From the NCBI GenBank assembly GCA_951804985.1, contig OX638131.1, positions 105,978,464 to 106,042,463 of the forward strand: a stretch of 64,000 nucleotides of DNA, given 5' to 3'. Under the pieces are notes generated by a model that saw only the letters and a program-made list of their open reading frames with translations, was not told the DNA's origin and did not search any database. Numbering within the stretch: the first letter of the stretch is position 1; each line of letters starts with the position of its first letter. This document shows positions 22,044-33,055 of the stretch, piece after piece. Both the position numbers and the translations under genes were made by a program. The stretch comes from Dryomyza anilis (taxonomy: Eukaryota > Arthropoda > Insecta > Diptera > Dryomyzidae).

Positions 22044-25000
22044 TTACAACCGTGGGTCGGTTTTGGCCGCTGAGATGAAGCCGCGCCAGTCGGATCTGCT
22101 TTGCGCGCGCTGACGCCAGTTAGAAATACCAAGCGTTGCCAGGTTGTCCTCAACTTGGTCTTTCCAACGCAGATTTGGACGCCCTCTTCTACGCTGTCCA
22201 CCTTCGAGTTTCGATTCAAGCACCTTCTTGGCTGGAGTGTTTTCATCCATTCGTTCGACATGACCTAGCCAGCGAAGCCGCTGGATCTTGATGCGCTTGA
22301 CTATGTCAATGTCGTCGAATAACTCATATAGCTCGTGGTTCATCCTGATTCGATACTCGTTAGCAAAGCAGATAGGGCCAAAGATTTTACGGAGAATCTT
22401 TCTCTCGAACGCTCCCAGTACTCTCTCATCGGTGGTGGCCAGCGTCCATGTTTCTGCACCATAAAGTAGGACGGGCATGATGAGTGACTTGTAGAGCGTT
22501 ATTTTTGTCCGGCGAGAGAGGGCTCTGCTTCTCAATTGCCTACTGAGCCCAAAGTAGCACCTGTTGGCAAGAGTTATTCTCCGTTTGATCTCCAGGCTGA
22601 CGTCGTTGTTGCTGTTTACGCTGGATCCCAGATAGACGAAGTCCTTCACAATGTCGAACTTGTGGGTGTCAAAATCAGCTTTTTGTCCAAGACGCACGGA
22701 CTCTTTTTTGCTTGTTGACACAAGGAACTTCGTCTTGTCCTCGTTCACCGCTAGACCCATTCGACGCGACTCTTTCTCCAATCTGGAGAATGCTGCGCTG
22801 ACTGCTCGTGTGCTCCTGCCAATGATATCAATATCGTCGGCATATGCGAGCAGCATGACACTTTTGTTGAGGATAGTGCCGCTTTGACGGAGTTCGGCAG
22901 CTCGAACTATTTTCTCCATCAATAAGTTAAAAAAGTCGCACGATAGGGAGTCACCCTGTCTGAAACCTCGTTCGGTATGAAATGGCTCGGAGAGGTCTTT
23001 TCCTATTCTCACTGAGCAACGTGTGTTGCTCAGGGTCATCCTGCAAAGTCTTATAAGTTTCGCAGGTATACCGAACTCAGACATTGCGGCGTATAATCGT
23101 TCCCTTATCGGAGTGTCGAAGGCGGCTTTATAGTCGACTAATAGGTGGAAGGTGTCGATCTGTTTTTCTAGGGTCTTTTCCTGGATTAGGCGCAATGTGA
23201 AAATCTGGTCTATGGTGGACTTTCCAGGTCTGAAGCCGCACTGATAAGGTCCAATCAGTCTGTTGACGATGGGCTTCAGTCTTTCACATAATACGCTCGA
23301 TAGAACCTTGTATGCGATATTGAGTAGGCTGATCCCACGGTAGTTGGCGCAGATAGTGGGATCCCCTTTCTTAAGGATTGGGCAGAGTACACTGAGGTTC
23401 CAGTCACTTGGCATGCTTTCATCCGACCATATTCTGCTTACGAGCTCGTGCATGCTCTCTATTAGCTCTTCGCCTCCGGTCTTAAACAATTCAGCAGGCA
23501 GGCCATCAGCACCTGCGGCTTTGTTGTTTTTCAGCCGAGCAATGGCTGTTCTGACCTCGTCATGGTCGGGTGGCGGAATCTCAACGTCGTCATCAAGTAC
23601 TGGGGTTGCCGGGTTTGCTTCTCTATCGGTGGAATTGAGGTCATCATCACCGGTCAGCAGTTTAGAGAAGTGATCCCTCCATATTTTCAGTGTGCTCTGG
23701 ATATCTGTCACTAGATTTCCGTTCTCATCTTTACAGGAAGAGGCTCCGGATTTCGAACCTCCGGCTAGGCGTCTTATTTTCTCGAAGAATTTTCGAGCCT
23801 CATTCCTGTCCCCATGCATCTCAATCTCCTCACACTCACGTCTTTCTGCCTCGCTTTTTTTTCGCCTGAAAAGACGTCTCTCTTCCCTCCTCTTCTCTTT
23901 GTATCGCTCCTTCGCAGCTCGCGTAGCTACTGACTGCAGGGTGGATTTGTACGCAGCGTCTTTCTCTGCAGTGGCCGCGCGACACTCTTGGTCATACCAC
24001 TGATTCCTCAGGGGGCGTTGGAATCCAAGCACCTCTTCGGCAGCCGTACGCATAGAGCAGGAGATATGATTCCACTGCGCGCTTATATCATCGAGAGGAG
24101 GAGTGCTTTGTCTAAGCAGGTGTGAGAGTCGAGTGGAAAAGGCTTGCGTTGTCTGTTGTGATTGCAGCTTTCCGACGTCTAGCTTTCTCTGCGTTTGGTT
24201 CCGTACGTTCTTCGCAGCGCTTAAGCGTGTGCGGACCTTGGCTGCTACAAGGTAATGATCCGAGTCCATATTGGCACCTCGGATAGTGCGTACGTCCATC
24301 ACGCTTGAAGAGTGCCTTCCGTCAATCACAACGTGATCAATTTGATTTCGAGTTTTTTGATCGGGCGACAACCATGTGGCCTTGTGGATATCGAAATGTT
24401 CGAATCTAGTGCTACTAACTACCATGTTTCGTGCTGCGGCGAAGTCGATTAGTCTCGTTCCGTTATCGGAAGTGTTGGCATGGAGGCTAAATTTTCCGAT
24501 TGTGGGACAATAGATGGCTTCTCTGCCCACCTTGGCGTTAAAATCGCCTAGCACGATTTTGATATCGTGGCGGGGGCAGCGCTCGTATGCGTTGTCTAGG
24601 CGCTCGTAGAAGCGCTCTTTTGTCTCGTCATCTTTCTCGTTCGTCGGAGCGTGTGCACAAATTAGGCTGATATGGAAATATTTAGCCTTGATGCGGATTG
24701 TTGCCAGCCTTTCGTCCACGGGCGTGAACCTAGAGACAAGGTGGCGGAGTCTCTTGCCGACCACAAATCCACATCCAAATTCGTGTCTCTCCGCATGGCA
24801 GCTGTAGTAGATATCACAGGACGCTTGTTTCGAACAGCCCTGTCCCGTCCATCGCATCTCCTGGATAGCGGTGATGTCAGCCTTATATTTTTCGAGGACA
24901 TCTGCCAGCTGGATAGAGGCACCTTCCCTATAAAGGGTCCGGACATTCCAGGTGCATATCCGTAAATCATGGTCCTTAAAACGTTTGCGTGGGTCGTCAT

Positions 25001-25088
25001 CGTTGTAATCGGTCGTTATCCGAGGCTTCTTTTTTGTTTTCATTGGGCGCATAGGTTTTTTCCGTGGTGGGACCCAAACCCAACGCAC
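22044..25088 (-). CDS. Retrotransposon endonuclease / reverse transcriptase polyprotein
   Basis: A 1014-aa single-exon ORF. Residues ~40-285 are an apurinic/apyrimidinic-like endonuclease: CTWNVRTLYREG, IQEMRW (metal-binding Glu), LGDFNAKVG (~181) and SDHYLV (catalytic His ~278). The reverse transcriptase follows in order: YRGISLLNIAYKVLS, GPYQCGFRPGKSTIDQIF, LLVDYKAAFD, GFRQGDSLSCDFFNLLME and the active-site YADD (~749-752) in AYADDIDIIGR. The C-terminus has WLGHVERMDE and a basic RRRGRPNLRW stretch. The protein nicks target DNA and copies its own RNA at the nick. The start used is the first Met of the open frame, with KRK-rich residues before the endonuclease; the true start could be slightly different. 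No frameshift or stop was seen. Opposite-strand ORFs are shadows. Confidence 0.9.
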   Translation of the reverse strand: MRWVWVPPRKKPMRPMKTKKKPRITTDYNDDDPRKRFKDHDLRICTWNVRTLYREGASIQLADVLEKYKADITAIQEMRWTGQGCSKQASCDIYYSCHAERHEFGCGFVVGKRLRHLVSRFTPVDERLATIRIKAKYFHISLICAHAPTNEKDDETKERFYERLDNAYERCPRHDIKIVLGDFNAKVGREAIYCPTIGKFSLHANTSDNGTRLIDFAAARNMVVSSTRFEHFDIHKATWLSPDQKTRNQIDHVVIDGRHSSSVMDVRTIRGANMDSDHYLVAAKVRTRLSAAKNVRNQTQRKLDVGKLQSQQTTQAFSTRLSHLLRQSTPPLDDISAQWNHISCSMRTAAEEVLGFQRPLRNQWYDQECRAATAEKDAAYKSTLQSVATRAAKERYKEKRREERRLFRRKKSEAERRECEEIEMHGDRNEARKFFEKIRRLAGGSKSGASSCKDENGNLVTDIQSTLKIWRDHFSKLLTGDDDLNSTDREANPATPVLDDDVEIPPPDHDEVRTAIARLKNNKAAGADGLPAELFKTGGEELIESMHELVSRIWSDESMPSDWNLSVLCPILKKGDPTICANYRGISLLNIAYKVLSSVLCERLKPIVNRLIGPYQCGFRPGKSTIDQIFTLRLIQEKTLEKQIDTFHLLVDYKAAFDTPIRERLYAAMSEFGIPAKLIRLCRMTLSNTRCSVRIGKDLSEPFHTERGFRQGDSLSCDFFNLLMEKIVRAAELRQSGTILNKSVMLLAYADDIDIIGRSTRAVSAAFSRLEKESRRMGLAVNEDKTKFLVSTSKKESVRLGQKADFDTHKFDIVKDFVYLGSSVNSNNDVSLEIKRRITLANRCYFGLSRQLRSRALSRRTKITLYKSLIMPVLLYGAETWTLATTDERVLGAFERKILRKIFGPICFANEYRIRMNHELYELFDDIDIVKRIKIQRLRWLGHVERMDENTPAKKVLESKLEGGQRRRGRPNLRWKDQVEDNLATLGISNWRQRAQSRSDWRGFISAAKTDPRL

Positions 25089-25337
25089 GAACCCTCACTC
25101 TGAGGGAGATGCTCGCCACTCACTTTAGCCGACTTCTACACCGGGTGGTGTAGAGCGCCGTTTCCAGGGACTTCCACGAGGAGGACTTCCACCGAAGTGG
25201 AGGTGTCACCATTTGACAATTTGTCAATTCTGGTGACCAGTGAGTTGACTTGAGACGACACCTACAAGGATTGCGCTGGCTTCGCCATGTTGAAGCACTC
25301 AGACACGTTGCCTTGTGATAATCGCCCCCATAGTCCC
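25089..25337 (-). other. 5' untranslated/promoter region of the RTE element
   Basis: The 249 bases between the element start and the ORF are GC-rich compared with the flanks. A 77-codon ORF overlaps them and runs into the target site, so it is not believed to be a conserved ORF1. An internal promoter would be expected here for a non-LTR element (family knowledge); no specific motif is claimed. Confidence 0.5.
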
Positions 25338-25351
25338 CGGTTGGCTTATAC

Positions 25352-25522
25352 ACTTGTAATATTATCCTAATCGTTGTAAATCTGTACTAAATTGTTCTAA
25401 AACAATTCGAAATTGGTTGCAGTACAAACTATAACTCTCTTCATTTTGATAATAACAACCGACTAAGCGGTTGAGAGAATCGATTTAGTTGGTAGGCGCA
25501 ACAAATCTCTAAACTGTTTGTA
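25352..25522 (+). mobile_element. Family C MITE, copy 1, right part
   Basis: Continues copy 1 after the RTE: ACTAAATTGTTCTAAAACA, CGAAATTGGTTGCAGTACAA, AACAACCGACTAAGCGGTTG and a degraded end CTGTTTGTATG where other copies have TTCTGTGTGTA. Its end lies about 60 bp from the chitinase poly(A) signal. Confidence 0.85.
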
Positions 25523-25582
25523 TGCATTAAAATGTGATATTCAGTAATTATAATTCGCAATTGATAAGTTTTACAAAATACA

Positions 25583-25588
25583 TTTATT
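25583..25588 (-). terminator. Poly(A) signal of the chitinase gene
   Basis: AATAAA on the minus strand, starting 22 bases past the TAG stop codon. This implies a very short 3' UTR. The first family C MITE lies just downstream. Confidence 0.65.
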
Positions 25589-25609
25589 AAAATCGTCATC
25601 GTTATTGCT

Positions 25610-27708
25610 CTAACCGCACTTGACCATTGAGGGCCAATTGCAATTCATTGAGGCCACATCAAAGTACAAACCACCACTACATTGGAAATCATAACGGTGG
25701 CCTCCAACGCATTGGTAATAACTGGTGCAATCGTTTCTTTTAACGAAATAGCCATCCCTGGAGCAGTTGTCATTGTCTCCAGCACCGGCATTTGAAGCTA
25801 CAGTCGTTGTTGTCGTTATTGCTGGACGTACAGTTGTAATCACTGTACCACTTCCACCGCCAGAACTGCTGCCACCACCTCCATTATAACCGGTGAGCGC
25901 TTTATTTATGGTATTTAACAGTGGGAAACGTACGCCACCGCATAAACCTAGGAAATCATCTGTCTCAATGGACCATATCATGGCACCACCCAAATTAAGT
26001 TCTTTCAGAAATTTCATCTTCAAGTCAATACTTTTGACATCATCATAGCCGATCCATTGATTGTCTTTATAGGCATACGGCACTCCATATTGTTCGTTCC
26101 AGCGCACCTGCCAGTTGGCCTCGTCGGCACAGATCTCATTGTAGCCCAGGAAACCGGCCTCCTGAGTATAGGGTCCCGCCAAGCCGGCACCAATACTGGG
26201 TACACCCGGTGCAATTTGTCCGCCGGAAGTTGTAAATGTGCGACCATAGAAACCGATGCCGAGTATAAGTTTTTCAGAGGGAGCACCTACAATAATATGT
26301 ATTAGGTTTATTTTATTTTGAAACTCCTCAGAAGTTAGATATTTCATAATATATATACCGAAATGTTCCCAGTCCCGATTAATTTCTTATTAAAATTTCA
26401 ATTGAATTGAATTTTTTTTAGATATTCCAGAAAACCCGAATTTTCTATACAAAACTTAAATATTTAAATCGAATTTAATTTGTAAAAATTCGAATTATAT
26501 TTGATTTTTATGTCGACAGTTTTTATTTCGACCGTATGTGAGACCTTTAATATGAGTTTTGTAGTAATAAGACGACTTACCGTGCTGCAGCCAATATTTA
26601 ATGGATGACTCTACATTATTGACTCCCGGTCCACGAAGTGGCGCATTAAACCCTAAGACACCATCCCAGTGTGTGGAGAAATCATAGGTCATAACATTGA
26701 TAAAGTCAACATTTTTGGCTACGTTCGGAATGTCATAGGATAAGTCTGCCGAGATTTGAGAAGCGGCAACAGCAATACCCAAAATCAAACCATGAACGCT
26801 TAAACTGAGAAATACAAAAATTATAGAAATTGCAATATTAAAATTATTTTTGAACATTTTTCTTGTGCTATAAGAAAAAAACAACAAAAATGTAATAAAG
26901 GAAAAATGCACCTACGCTGCTTTCAACTCCCGCAAGAGTGTCACAAAATTAACACGATCAGCCGCACTGCCTCCTCTTTGTGCTGGATACTCCCAGTCCA
27001 AGTCCAGACCATCGAACCCATGCTGGCGTATAAAATCGATGGAGCTCTTTATGAAACGAGCGCGCATATTCGCATCGGCCGCCATTGCCGAATATTTGGT
27101 AGAGCCCTCATTCCAGCCACCAACAACAGCCAAAACTTTTAGTTTGGGATTCACTTGTTTTAGCTTTATAACTTTGCCAATAAAACCTAAATAAATAAAA
27201 ATATGGGAAATCCAATATTAAAATAAGCGTTTCATTTTTTAAAATTTGTAATACAAAATGAACCGATCGAAATCTTAAAAAATTCAGTTTGAAATATTCT
27301 TTATTTTGCTAGTCCAAAATTCATATTTCAATCGTTTTCAAACCATTCAATTTATGTGAATTCCATTCTGAATTTCTTTCGTAAATAAATTTCATTTCGT
27401 TGGTACCTTTTCCACTATCCATGTCCAGCCATGAGTCCAATACGGTAAAATCACCATTCGTGTTTATGCCAAAGAAAGAATAACTCAGATGTGTGCATAG
27501 CATGGGATCAATATTGTTGGGTTCAAATTTTCCATTTCCCGGTCGATATGTTGCCCAGGTGCCATAGTAACAGTTGACAATTTCTGCAAATTTTTCAAAT
27601 ATATTAAAATATACGAAAACCGATTTTTTAAATCATTTTCAACATACTTTCGCTTGAAGCAGCTAAAACAGCTAGGCACAGCACAGTTAATAGCAGCAAT
27701 ATCTTCAT
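25610..27708 (-). CDS. Secreted GH18 chitinase with C-terminal chitin-binding domain (5 exons)
   Basis: Hydrolyses beta-1,4 N-acetylglucosamine links in chitin of cuticle or peritrophic matrix, outside the cell. Predicted exons (minus strand): 27708-27648, 27583-27407, 27186-26916, 26804-26581, 26286-25610. All introns are GT-AG (64, 220, 111 and 294 bp), phases agree, and the total is 1410 nt = 469 aa plus stop. Residues 1-~19 form a signal peptide (MKILLLLTVLCLAVLAA). The GH18 barrel spans ~22-375, with YYGTWATYRPG, VVGGWNEGS, catalytic FDGLDLDWEYP (acid Glu145), NVMTYDF, GIGFYGR and AMIWSIETDD. A Gly/Ser/Thr linker (~377-418) precedes a peritrophin-A-type domain (419-469) with six Cys. Length and layout fit the small single-domain insect chitinases (Cht4/8/9 type); which paralogue is undetermined. 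The start context CAAAATG is good. No disabling change was seen. Splice sites were inferred by eye. Confidence 0.93.
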
Positions 27709-27781
27709 TTTGTGCAGTTTCTAACTTAATCGCACAAATGTTTTGAATGAAATGTTTTCAGTTCCTCACAAATGTCTAGAA

Positions 27782-27787
27782 TTTATA
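27782..27787 (-). promoter_or_regulatory. TATA box of the chitinase gene
   Basis: TATAAA on the minus strand, 74 bases upstream of the start codon. A start site about 30 bases downstream would give a ~45-nt 5' UTR. Only one such box lies in the near upstream region. Confidence 0.6.
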
Positions 27788-28138
27788 GCTATTTTTTTTA
27801 TTTTGAATTATTTGCATGCGCAAATTTAAAGTTCATGAAACACTTGCGTCTATTTGCACAAGATTTATTTTTTCAGCGCATTTGTTCCGTTTTAGTACCC
27901 ATGCTTATAATGCTAATATTTTTTGACTATTAAAAGAAAATAATGTCAATAGACTATCTAATAATATTTGTTTTTTGAGCATATTGACATATACTAGGAA
28001 TTTCCAGCATAATCTTGCATATGACGTTTATATTCTATAGAAATTCAAATACTTGTCAAAAACTTGAACGGTTTGAATTCGTTTGAAAACCAAACCATGA
28101 ATTTTGTTTTGAAAAATCGGAAGTCAAAAACTAATTCA
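27788..28138. other. Upstream region of the chitinase gene
   Basis: About 350 bp of AT-rich DNA between the TATA box and the first upstream MITE. It likely holds proximal regulatory sites, but none is recognisable by eye. Confidence 0.4.
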
Positions 28139-28431
28139 ATCCTCTTTTGGCATGAAGTTGGAAGAATGAAAAAGTTAGTGGTACCAACTAACTTCATTCG
28201 GCTGGCAGAAGGTGCCATATTAGCCTATACATATGAAATATTAGCCTATACACACTCCGAATGGTTCTAAAACTGTACTAAATTGTTATAAAACAGTTCG
28301 AGATTGGTTGCAGTACAAACTACAACTCCTTTTATTTTGACAATAACAACCGAAGAAGCGGTTGAGAGAACCGAATAAGTTGGTTGGGCAAAGAGTTCGT
28401 TGACGCAACAACACTTTATTCTGTGTGTATG
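28139..28431 (+). mobile_element. Family C MITE, copy 2 (left end degraded)
   Basis: Matches the family from CCTCTTTTGGCATGAAGTTGG through GTTAGTGGTACCAACTAACT, GGTTGCAGTACAAACTACAA and AACAACCGA to the right terminus TTCTGTGTGTA. The left TACACACAGAA terminus is missing or mutated. Confidence 0.85.
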
Positions 28432-28545
28432 CACGTTTTTGATCGGAATAATAGTTATTTAAAAATATAAAACTTTTAAGCTTTGGAAAATTGCAAGAAT
28501 ATGACAATTATTTCAGAGAGACAACAATATTTGTGTGTTTTTAAA

Positions 28546-28823
28546 TACACACAGAAAAATCCCATTTTGGCATGAGGTTTGAAAAATCAAAAAGTTAGTT
28601 GTACCAACTAACTTCATTCGTTTATATCGAATGGTTTACAAATTTGCTGGCGGAACTGTCATTTTATCCTATACGCACTCTTAAAACAGCTCGAAATTGG
28701 TTGCAGTACAAACTACAACTTTTTTTTATTTTTACAATAACAACCGACTAAGCGGTTGAGGGAACCGAATAAATTGGTAGGCCAAAGAGTTGGTTGGCGC
28801 ATCAAATCTCCATTCTGTGTGTA
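28546..28823 (+). mobile_element. Family C MITE, copy 3 (intact ends)
   Basis: 278 bp from TACACACAGAA to TTCTGTGTGTA, perfect ~11-bp terminal inverted repeats beginning TA, which suggests a TA target as in Tc1/mariner-type MITEs. An internal 23-bp palindrome (AAGTTAGTTG-TAC-CAACTAACTT) lies at 28592-28614. No ORF. Confidence 0.88.
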
Positions 28824-28966
28824 GAAACATATTTTTAAAATATTGTAAGTACGTTTAGTTAAATTCTAAATTTGTGTTGCCACAGATTTTGCTTATGAGA
28901 GATAATTTGTAATGATTTTTGTTTGTCATTATAAAGTTTATCATCATAAATAAATTAAATTAACCT

Positions 28967-29272
28967 GCACACAGAAAAATCCTCTTTTGGCATGAGGTAG
29001 GAAGACTAAAAAAGTTAGTTGTACCAACTAACTTCATTCGATTAAATCGAATGGTTTACAAATTAGCTGATATAATTGAAATAATCATCTATACACACTC
29101 CTAATGGTTCTAAATCTGTACTAAATTGTTCTAAAACAGTTCGAAATTGGTTGCAGTACAAACTACAGCTCTTTTAATTTTGATAATAACAACCGACTAA
29201 GCGGTTGAGAAATCCGAGTAAGTTGATGGAGCAAAGAGTTGGTTGGCGCAACAAATCTATATTTTGTGTGTA
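28967..29272 (+). mobile_element. Family C MITE, copy 4
   Basis: Begins GCACACAGAAAAATCCTC and ends TTTTGTGTGTA, with the same internal landmarks and palindrome as copy 3. With copies 2 and 3 it forms a head-to-tail trio within 1.15 kb upstream of the chitinase gene. Confidence 0.88.
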
Positions 29273-30987
29273 AGTGCTAGAATTCTAAAGAAAGCGGTTC
29301 CTGCAATATGGAATTTTGAATTTTAAAAAATCCTATACAAATTCAGTAAATGGTTTTGCTAAGTAGAAATTTACTTTATTGGAGAAGACATGATCACGGT
29401 CAGATCATTTAAGTCATGCAACTGTCGGGTAGTAGATATAAATGATCAGTTTATATATCTGATGATTTAATTTATATATCTGATCATATGAAATTTTTGA
29501 TTTGAGATTTATTGAAAGAAAATTTATTTCAATACTATAATGTTTTATTTATTTATTTATTTAATTAGTTTTTGCATAATTTATTTATTTATATAATCAT
29601 TTATATATTTATTTTATTAATTTCGTAATTTCAAATCCCGAATGTTATAATTAGGGCTCGGATTCTCATTCAAATGCATGTTTTTGTGTATCGGTTAGTT
29701 AAAGTGTCAATTTAAATATTGAAATAAAAACAAAGAAATTAATGTATTTGTCAAATATTATTTTAACTGCTCGTTTTTTTATGCAACTGGTCGTAATTCA
29801 TAAGAAAATCCTTATTTTGAATACTCCCCAGTCTGCCATATCTCGACGAGCTTTGATGCCTGGAAGCTTTCACGACTAACATAAATAATCTCGTTGTTTT
29901 ATCTATTTTTATATATAAAATTTCTGGTACATTTATATTTTTTAACAAGATACGATATTCAAACATATATCAGATCAATATCGTAATATTTTACGATGAA
30001 ATCTAGAACTTTGATTATTTTTTTCGTTGGTATCGCTCCGATTTTCAACAATTTCTCGTATCGAGAAAGATTACTTGGACAGAACACATCAATATCTACC
30101 AACCGTGTAGGTCCAATTTGACGCTCGATATCGCTATGAGAATGTGTCCGATATCGTATGATTTTTCAATCTACTCGTATTGATCTCGTAACGATATCGA
30201 AATGAAACGAAGATTGCTGTATCACATTATCACAAAATTCGAAAAGTTCCATGAAATAAACCTTTATAGACGTGATCTCTGGCACAGACTGAATCACAAT
30301 ATCGACATTCGAAGCAGAAAACAATTTCCTCGTTTTCATGCTAGAATTATCGTTTTAATTTTTATGTTCTGCTCTACATAATTTGGTTTAGAAAATAACA
30401 TTCCATATTAAAAATTATTCATAATAGTGCTGATTTTCTCATTCGAAAAAAATGCTGACCAGAAAACAGTATTCAAGATTTTAATATATGAATATCTATT
30501 CATATTTTCGGAATTTTAAGTAAAATGTATGAATATCAATTGATATATTTTAAAAATCAAATAACATATATGGTCCAAAACGCAGCCTATCACTTGGCAT
30601 TTATACGCATTTTTCAACATATATTGCTCCGAAAACATATGAAATCAAATACTTTTAATATTTTTTATAAATGTATCTAAAAGTACACTTCTGTGGTAAG
30701 ATTTTCTATGTATATAAAACTTGTTATTTAGAAGTTATGAACGTTTAAAATTTTTTGCTACGTTTCATCATTTTGAAATTAGGTTTTAAAGTGACCTTAC
30801 ATTGTCTTAAAAGTCTGCTCTTCTGGTGGACTATTTTAAACATGAAGTGCATAATTTCTAAGCTCTAGAATATAAGTAACATATTACATTTTAATTATGT
30901 TGATTTTTTTCTTTAGTTCCATATTAGCAAAAATATTGTGTTTGCTACGTTACACGAAATATATGTTATGCTTCCTGTCCGATCTAC
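29273..30987. other. Intergenic, with a MITE remnant
   Basis: 29358-29440 (AAGTAGAAATTTACTTTATT, then AGACATGATCACGGTCAGAT) resembles the start of the element at 39571 and is a likely degraded relative of the CCCTAGTAG MITE. The rest is AT-rich, with no credible gene. Confidence 0.45.
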
Positions 30988-31135
30988 GTTAGCATAACGT
31001 ACGTTAGCATAACGACGAACATGGCTAAACTGACTCGAGTCGTGATGCTGATCAAGCATACCGGCCACGCCTTCTAAGGGGCGTTACAATATTTGCACAA
31101 TTAATTATACCCTTACTTCATAGGTGTAGGGTATA
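30988..31135 (-). repeat. Fragment of family A terminus
   Basis: The reverse complement gives TATACCCTACACCTATGAAG, then the GTAACGCCCCTTAGAAGGCG block, CCGGTATG, CTTGATCAGCATCACGACTC and GTTTAGCCATG, matching the first ~150 bases of family A. It contains a short GTTAGCATAACG duplication. Confidence 0.75.
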
Positions 31136-32345
31136 ATTAATTAGAAAGTGGAATACAAATTACTTATAAATCGAATCCTTGTTTTGATGTGTTAATAGTA
31201 AAGATTGCTCTTTCAATCAGTTGAATTTGGTAGAGCGGCGCAATATCACGGATACTTTTCGCACTCTCCCTACTTCTTTATCTATCGCCCCTCATACTGT
31301 GCAGATGCTCTTTGTTTCTTGAAATCATCAAATTTCTTCAACCTTTTCAATTTTTCAATGTAATTTTTTTTTCTCTGAGCCTTGCTCAGGCTTTCCTAAA
31401 CATCAAACGTATGTTAAAGGTTTGAAAATCAAAATTGTAATAATATTTGATTATCGATAAAAAAAAAATGTTTGCTACGTTACAAATCCTTTTTGGCTGT
31501 GTACACAGACACTAATAATTACACTGCTAATTTTTTATTATCTTTAGAAAATAGACTAAAATTACTCGAAGAAAATTAGGTCTTTTACTTATATTGACGT
31601 GCCAGATTTTGTGGTAAAAAACTTTTTAGAATTTTTGTTTGCTACGTTACTTTAGAAAAATGCGGTCAAATTCTTTTTCGTTTAAAATGCTGATAAGATT
31701 ATTTTTCTTCAATTATTTCAATTAGTTATTTTCAGTTTTCTTAACTCTATCTACGAAAAGTGGATAACACGAAAAAAAAACAATGTATTGAATACAACAC
31801 AATTTTTTGTTGAGCGTTAAATTTTTATTTTTCAGGATGCAACCAATAAACTATGCTAAATTCACGATGCAAAGAAATAATTTCGCGTTGATATTAGTGT
31901 CAATCGTTCTTTGTGATGTGTACAAACTACAAGTAATAAAAAACCTGCGAAATTTGAAAAAAAAATATTTTTTCTGTGTTTTCGTTTTTTGCGTTTTGGG
32001 CCATATGAATTCCATCTGTTATGTTTTCAACTTCAACTGTCATTTCATTTGATATATTTTGAATTTCTTATGGAATATTCAAATTTATACTGATATTTTC
32101 GTAATTTCAAATGGAACTGTGTTTGTTTTCAGGCATTTGCCGTATTTGGAAAATATTACGTTTGAACTCCTTTTCTAAGGAGCCGTTTTTGAGAGATTTG
32201 AGTCGGACGAAACAATGCATATTCGCCGTTCGGATTCAAATGGTGAAAAGTCGCCCTAAATTATTCAGGACTGTAGCGCCAAAATATTATTATTATAATT
32301 ATAAATTTTGGATCTAGCACTAATTAAAATATTTAATTAAATGTA
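31136..32345. other. Intergenic, no gene recognised
   Basis: AT-rich. The phrase TTTGCTACGTTAC recurs near 30940, 31470 and 31640, hinting at a degenerate repeat. The 81-codon ORF at 31807-32052 and 68-codon ORF at 32111-32317 show no recognisable domain. Confidence 0.4.
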
Positions 32346-33055
32346 ATTTTTATACCATACACTAAGAGTGAAAGGGTATATTCAATTTGGTACGCCGTTT
32401 GTAACACCCAGAAGGAAGCATCTCCGGTATAGAAAAGTATATATATTCTTGATCAGCATGACCTCCTGAGTCGATTTAGCGATCTGTCTGTCTGTCTGTC
32501 TGTCTGTCTGTTGAAACCCCTACTACTTAAAAAATTGAAGAGTTAGATGAATGAAACTGATAACTTTGATTACTTATATATCTACGCTGTATGTGCGAAA
32601 AAATTGGCTAGATCGGTTCATTGTGACCTGCGATCTGACCATTTATATTCAAATACCTCATATAAAATTTACATCTACAGCTCAATTTTACTGTTTACGT
32701 GCTTAGGTAAACTTTTTTGGTTAAATATATATTGACTTCATGCACAAATACATGAAGATAATGTTTTCCCGCGAAACGACTTGTGGTTCCCAAAAAAAAA
32801 AAATCGAAATTCGGTACACCTACCCATTTGTAACTATGGGTATCAAATGAATGGTAATTCTTCAGCGATTGAAAGTTTGTAGTTATTTTCAGGATTCGTA
32901 TTTCCTGGTGACCCATATACCACTTTGAATTGTAACCACACATATGTGTAGGGTATTTATAGTCGGCTTAGACCGACTATAATTTTGATAATCCTAACTA
33001 TCATAATAAAACCAACTTTAAAATTTCCCATGTGATCTAACCTTCCCAACTGGTT
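32346..33055 (-). repeat. Dispersed repeat family B, copy 4 (near full length)
   Basis: Reverse orientation of 18646-19348 over its whole length: TATACCATACACTAAGAGTG, GTACGCCGTTTGTAACACCC, a (GTCT)n block at 32484-32510, GGTACACCTACCCATTTGTA, a CGACTATAATTTTGATAATC hairpin region and CTAACCTTCCCAACTGGTTT. It is one of the best preserved B copies. Confidence 0.82.

Larger units (their letters stand above)
22017..25337 (-). mobile_element. RTE-type non-LTR retrotransposon, apparently full length
   Basis: A 3.3-kb element flanked by a perfect 14-bp target-site duplication CGGTTGGCTTATAC (22003-22016 and 25338-25351). On the minus strand it starts near the GGGGACTATGGGGGCGA boundary, carries one long ORF (25088-22044) and ends in a tetranucleotide tail of TAAG/TTAC repeats (22017-22035 on plus). 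Short length, a single endonuclease-RT ORF and a microsatellite tail are typical of the RTE clade. It is markedly more GC-rich than its surroundings. The uninterrupted ORF and perfect duplication suggest recent insertion. Confidence 0.88.

Noticed and set aside
22536..24965. Plus-strand ORFs of 60-109 codons within the RTE
   Set aside because: They are antisense shadows of the long endonuclease/RT frame.
26495..26911. Separate 138-codon gene starting within the chitinase
   Set aside because: Its first ~40 codons are intron 3 read through; the rest is exon 4 of the chitinase in the correct phase, followed by intron 4 read-through.
26020..27142. Antisense and off-frame ORFs over the chitinase exons
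   Set aside because: Explained by the chitinase reading frame.
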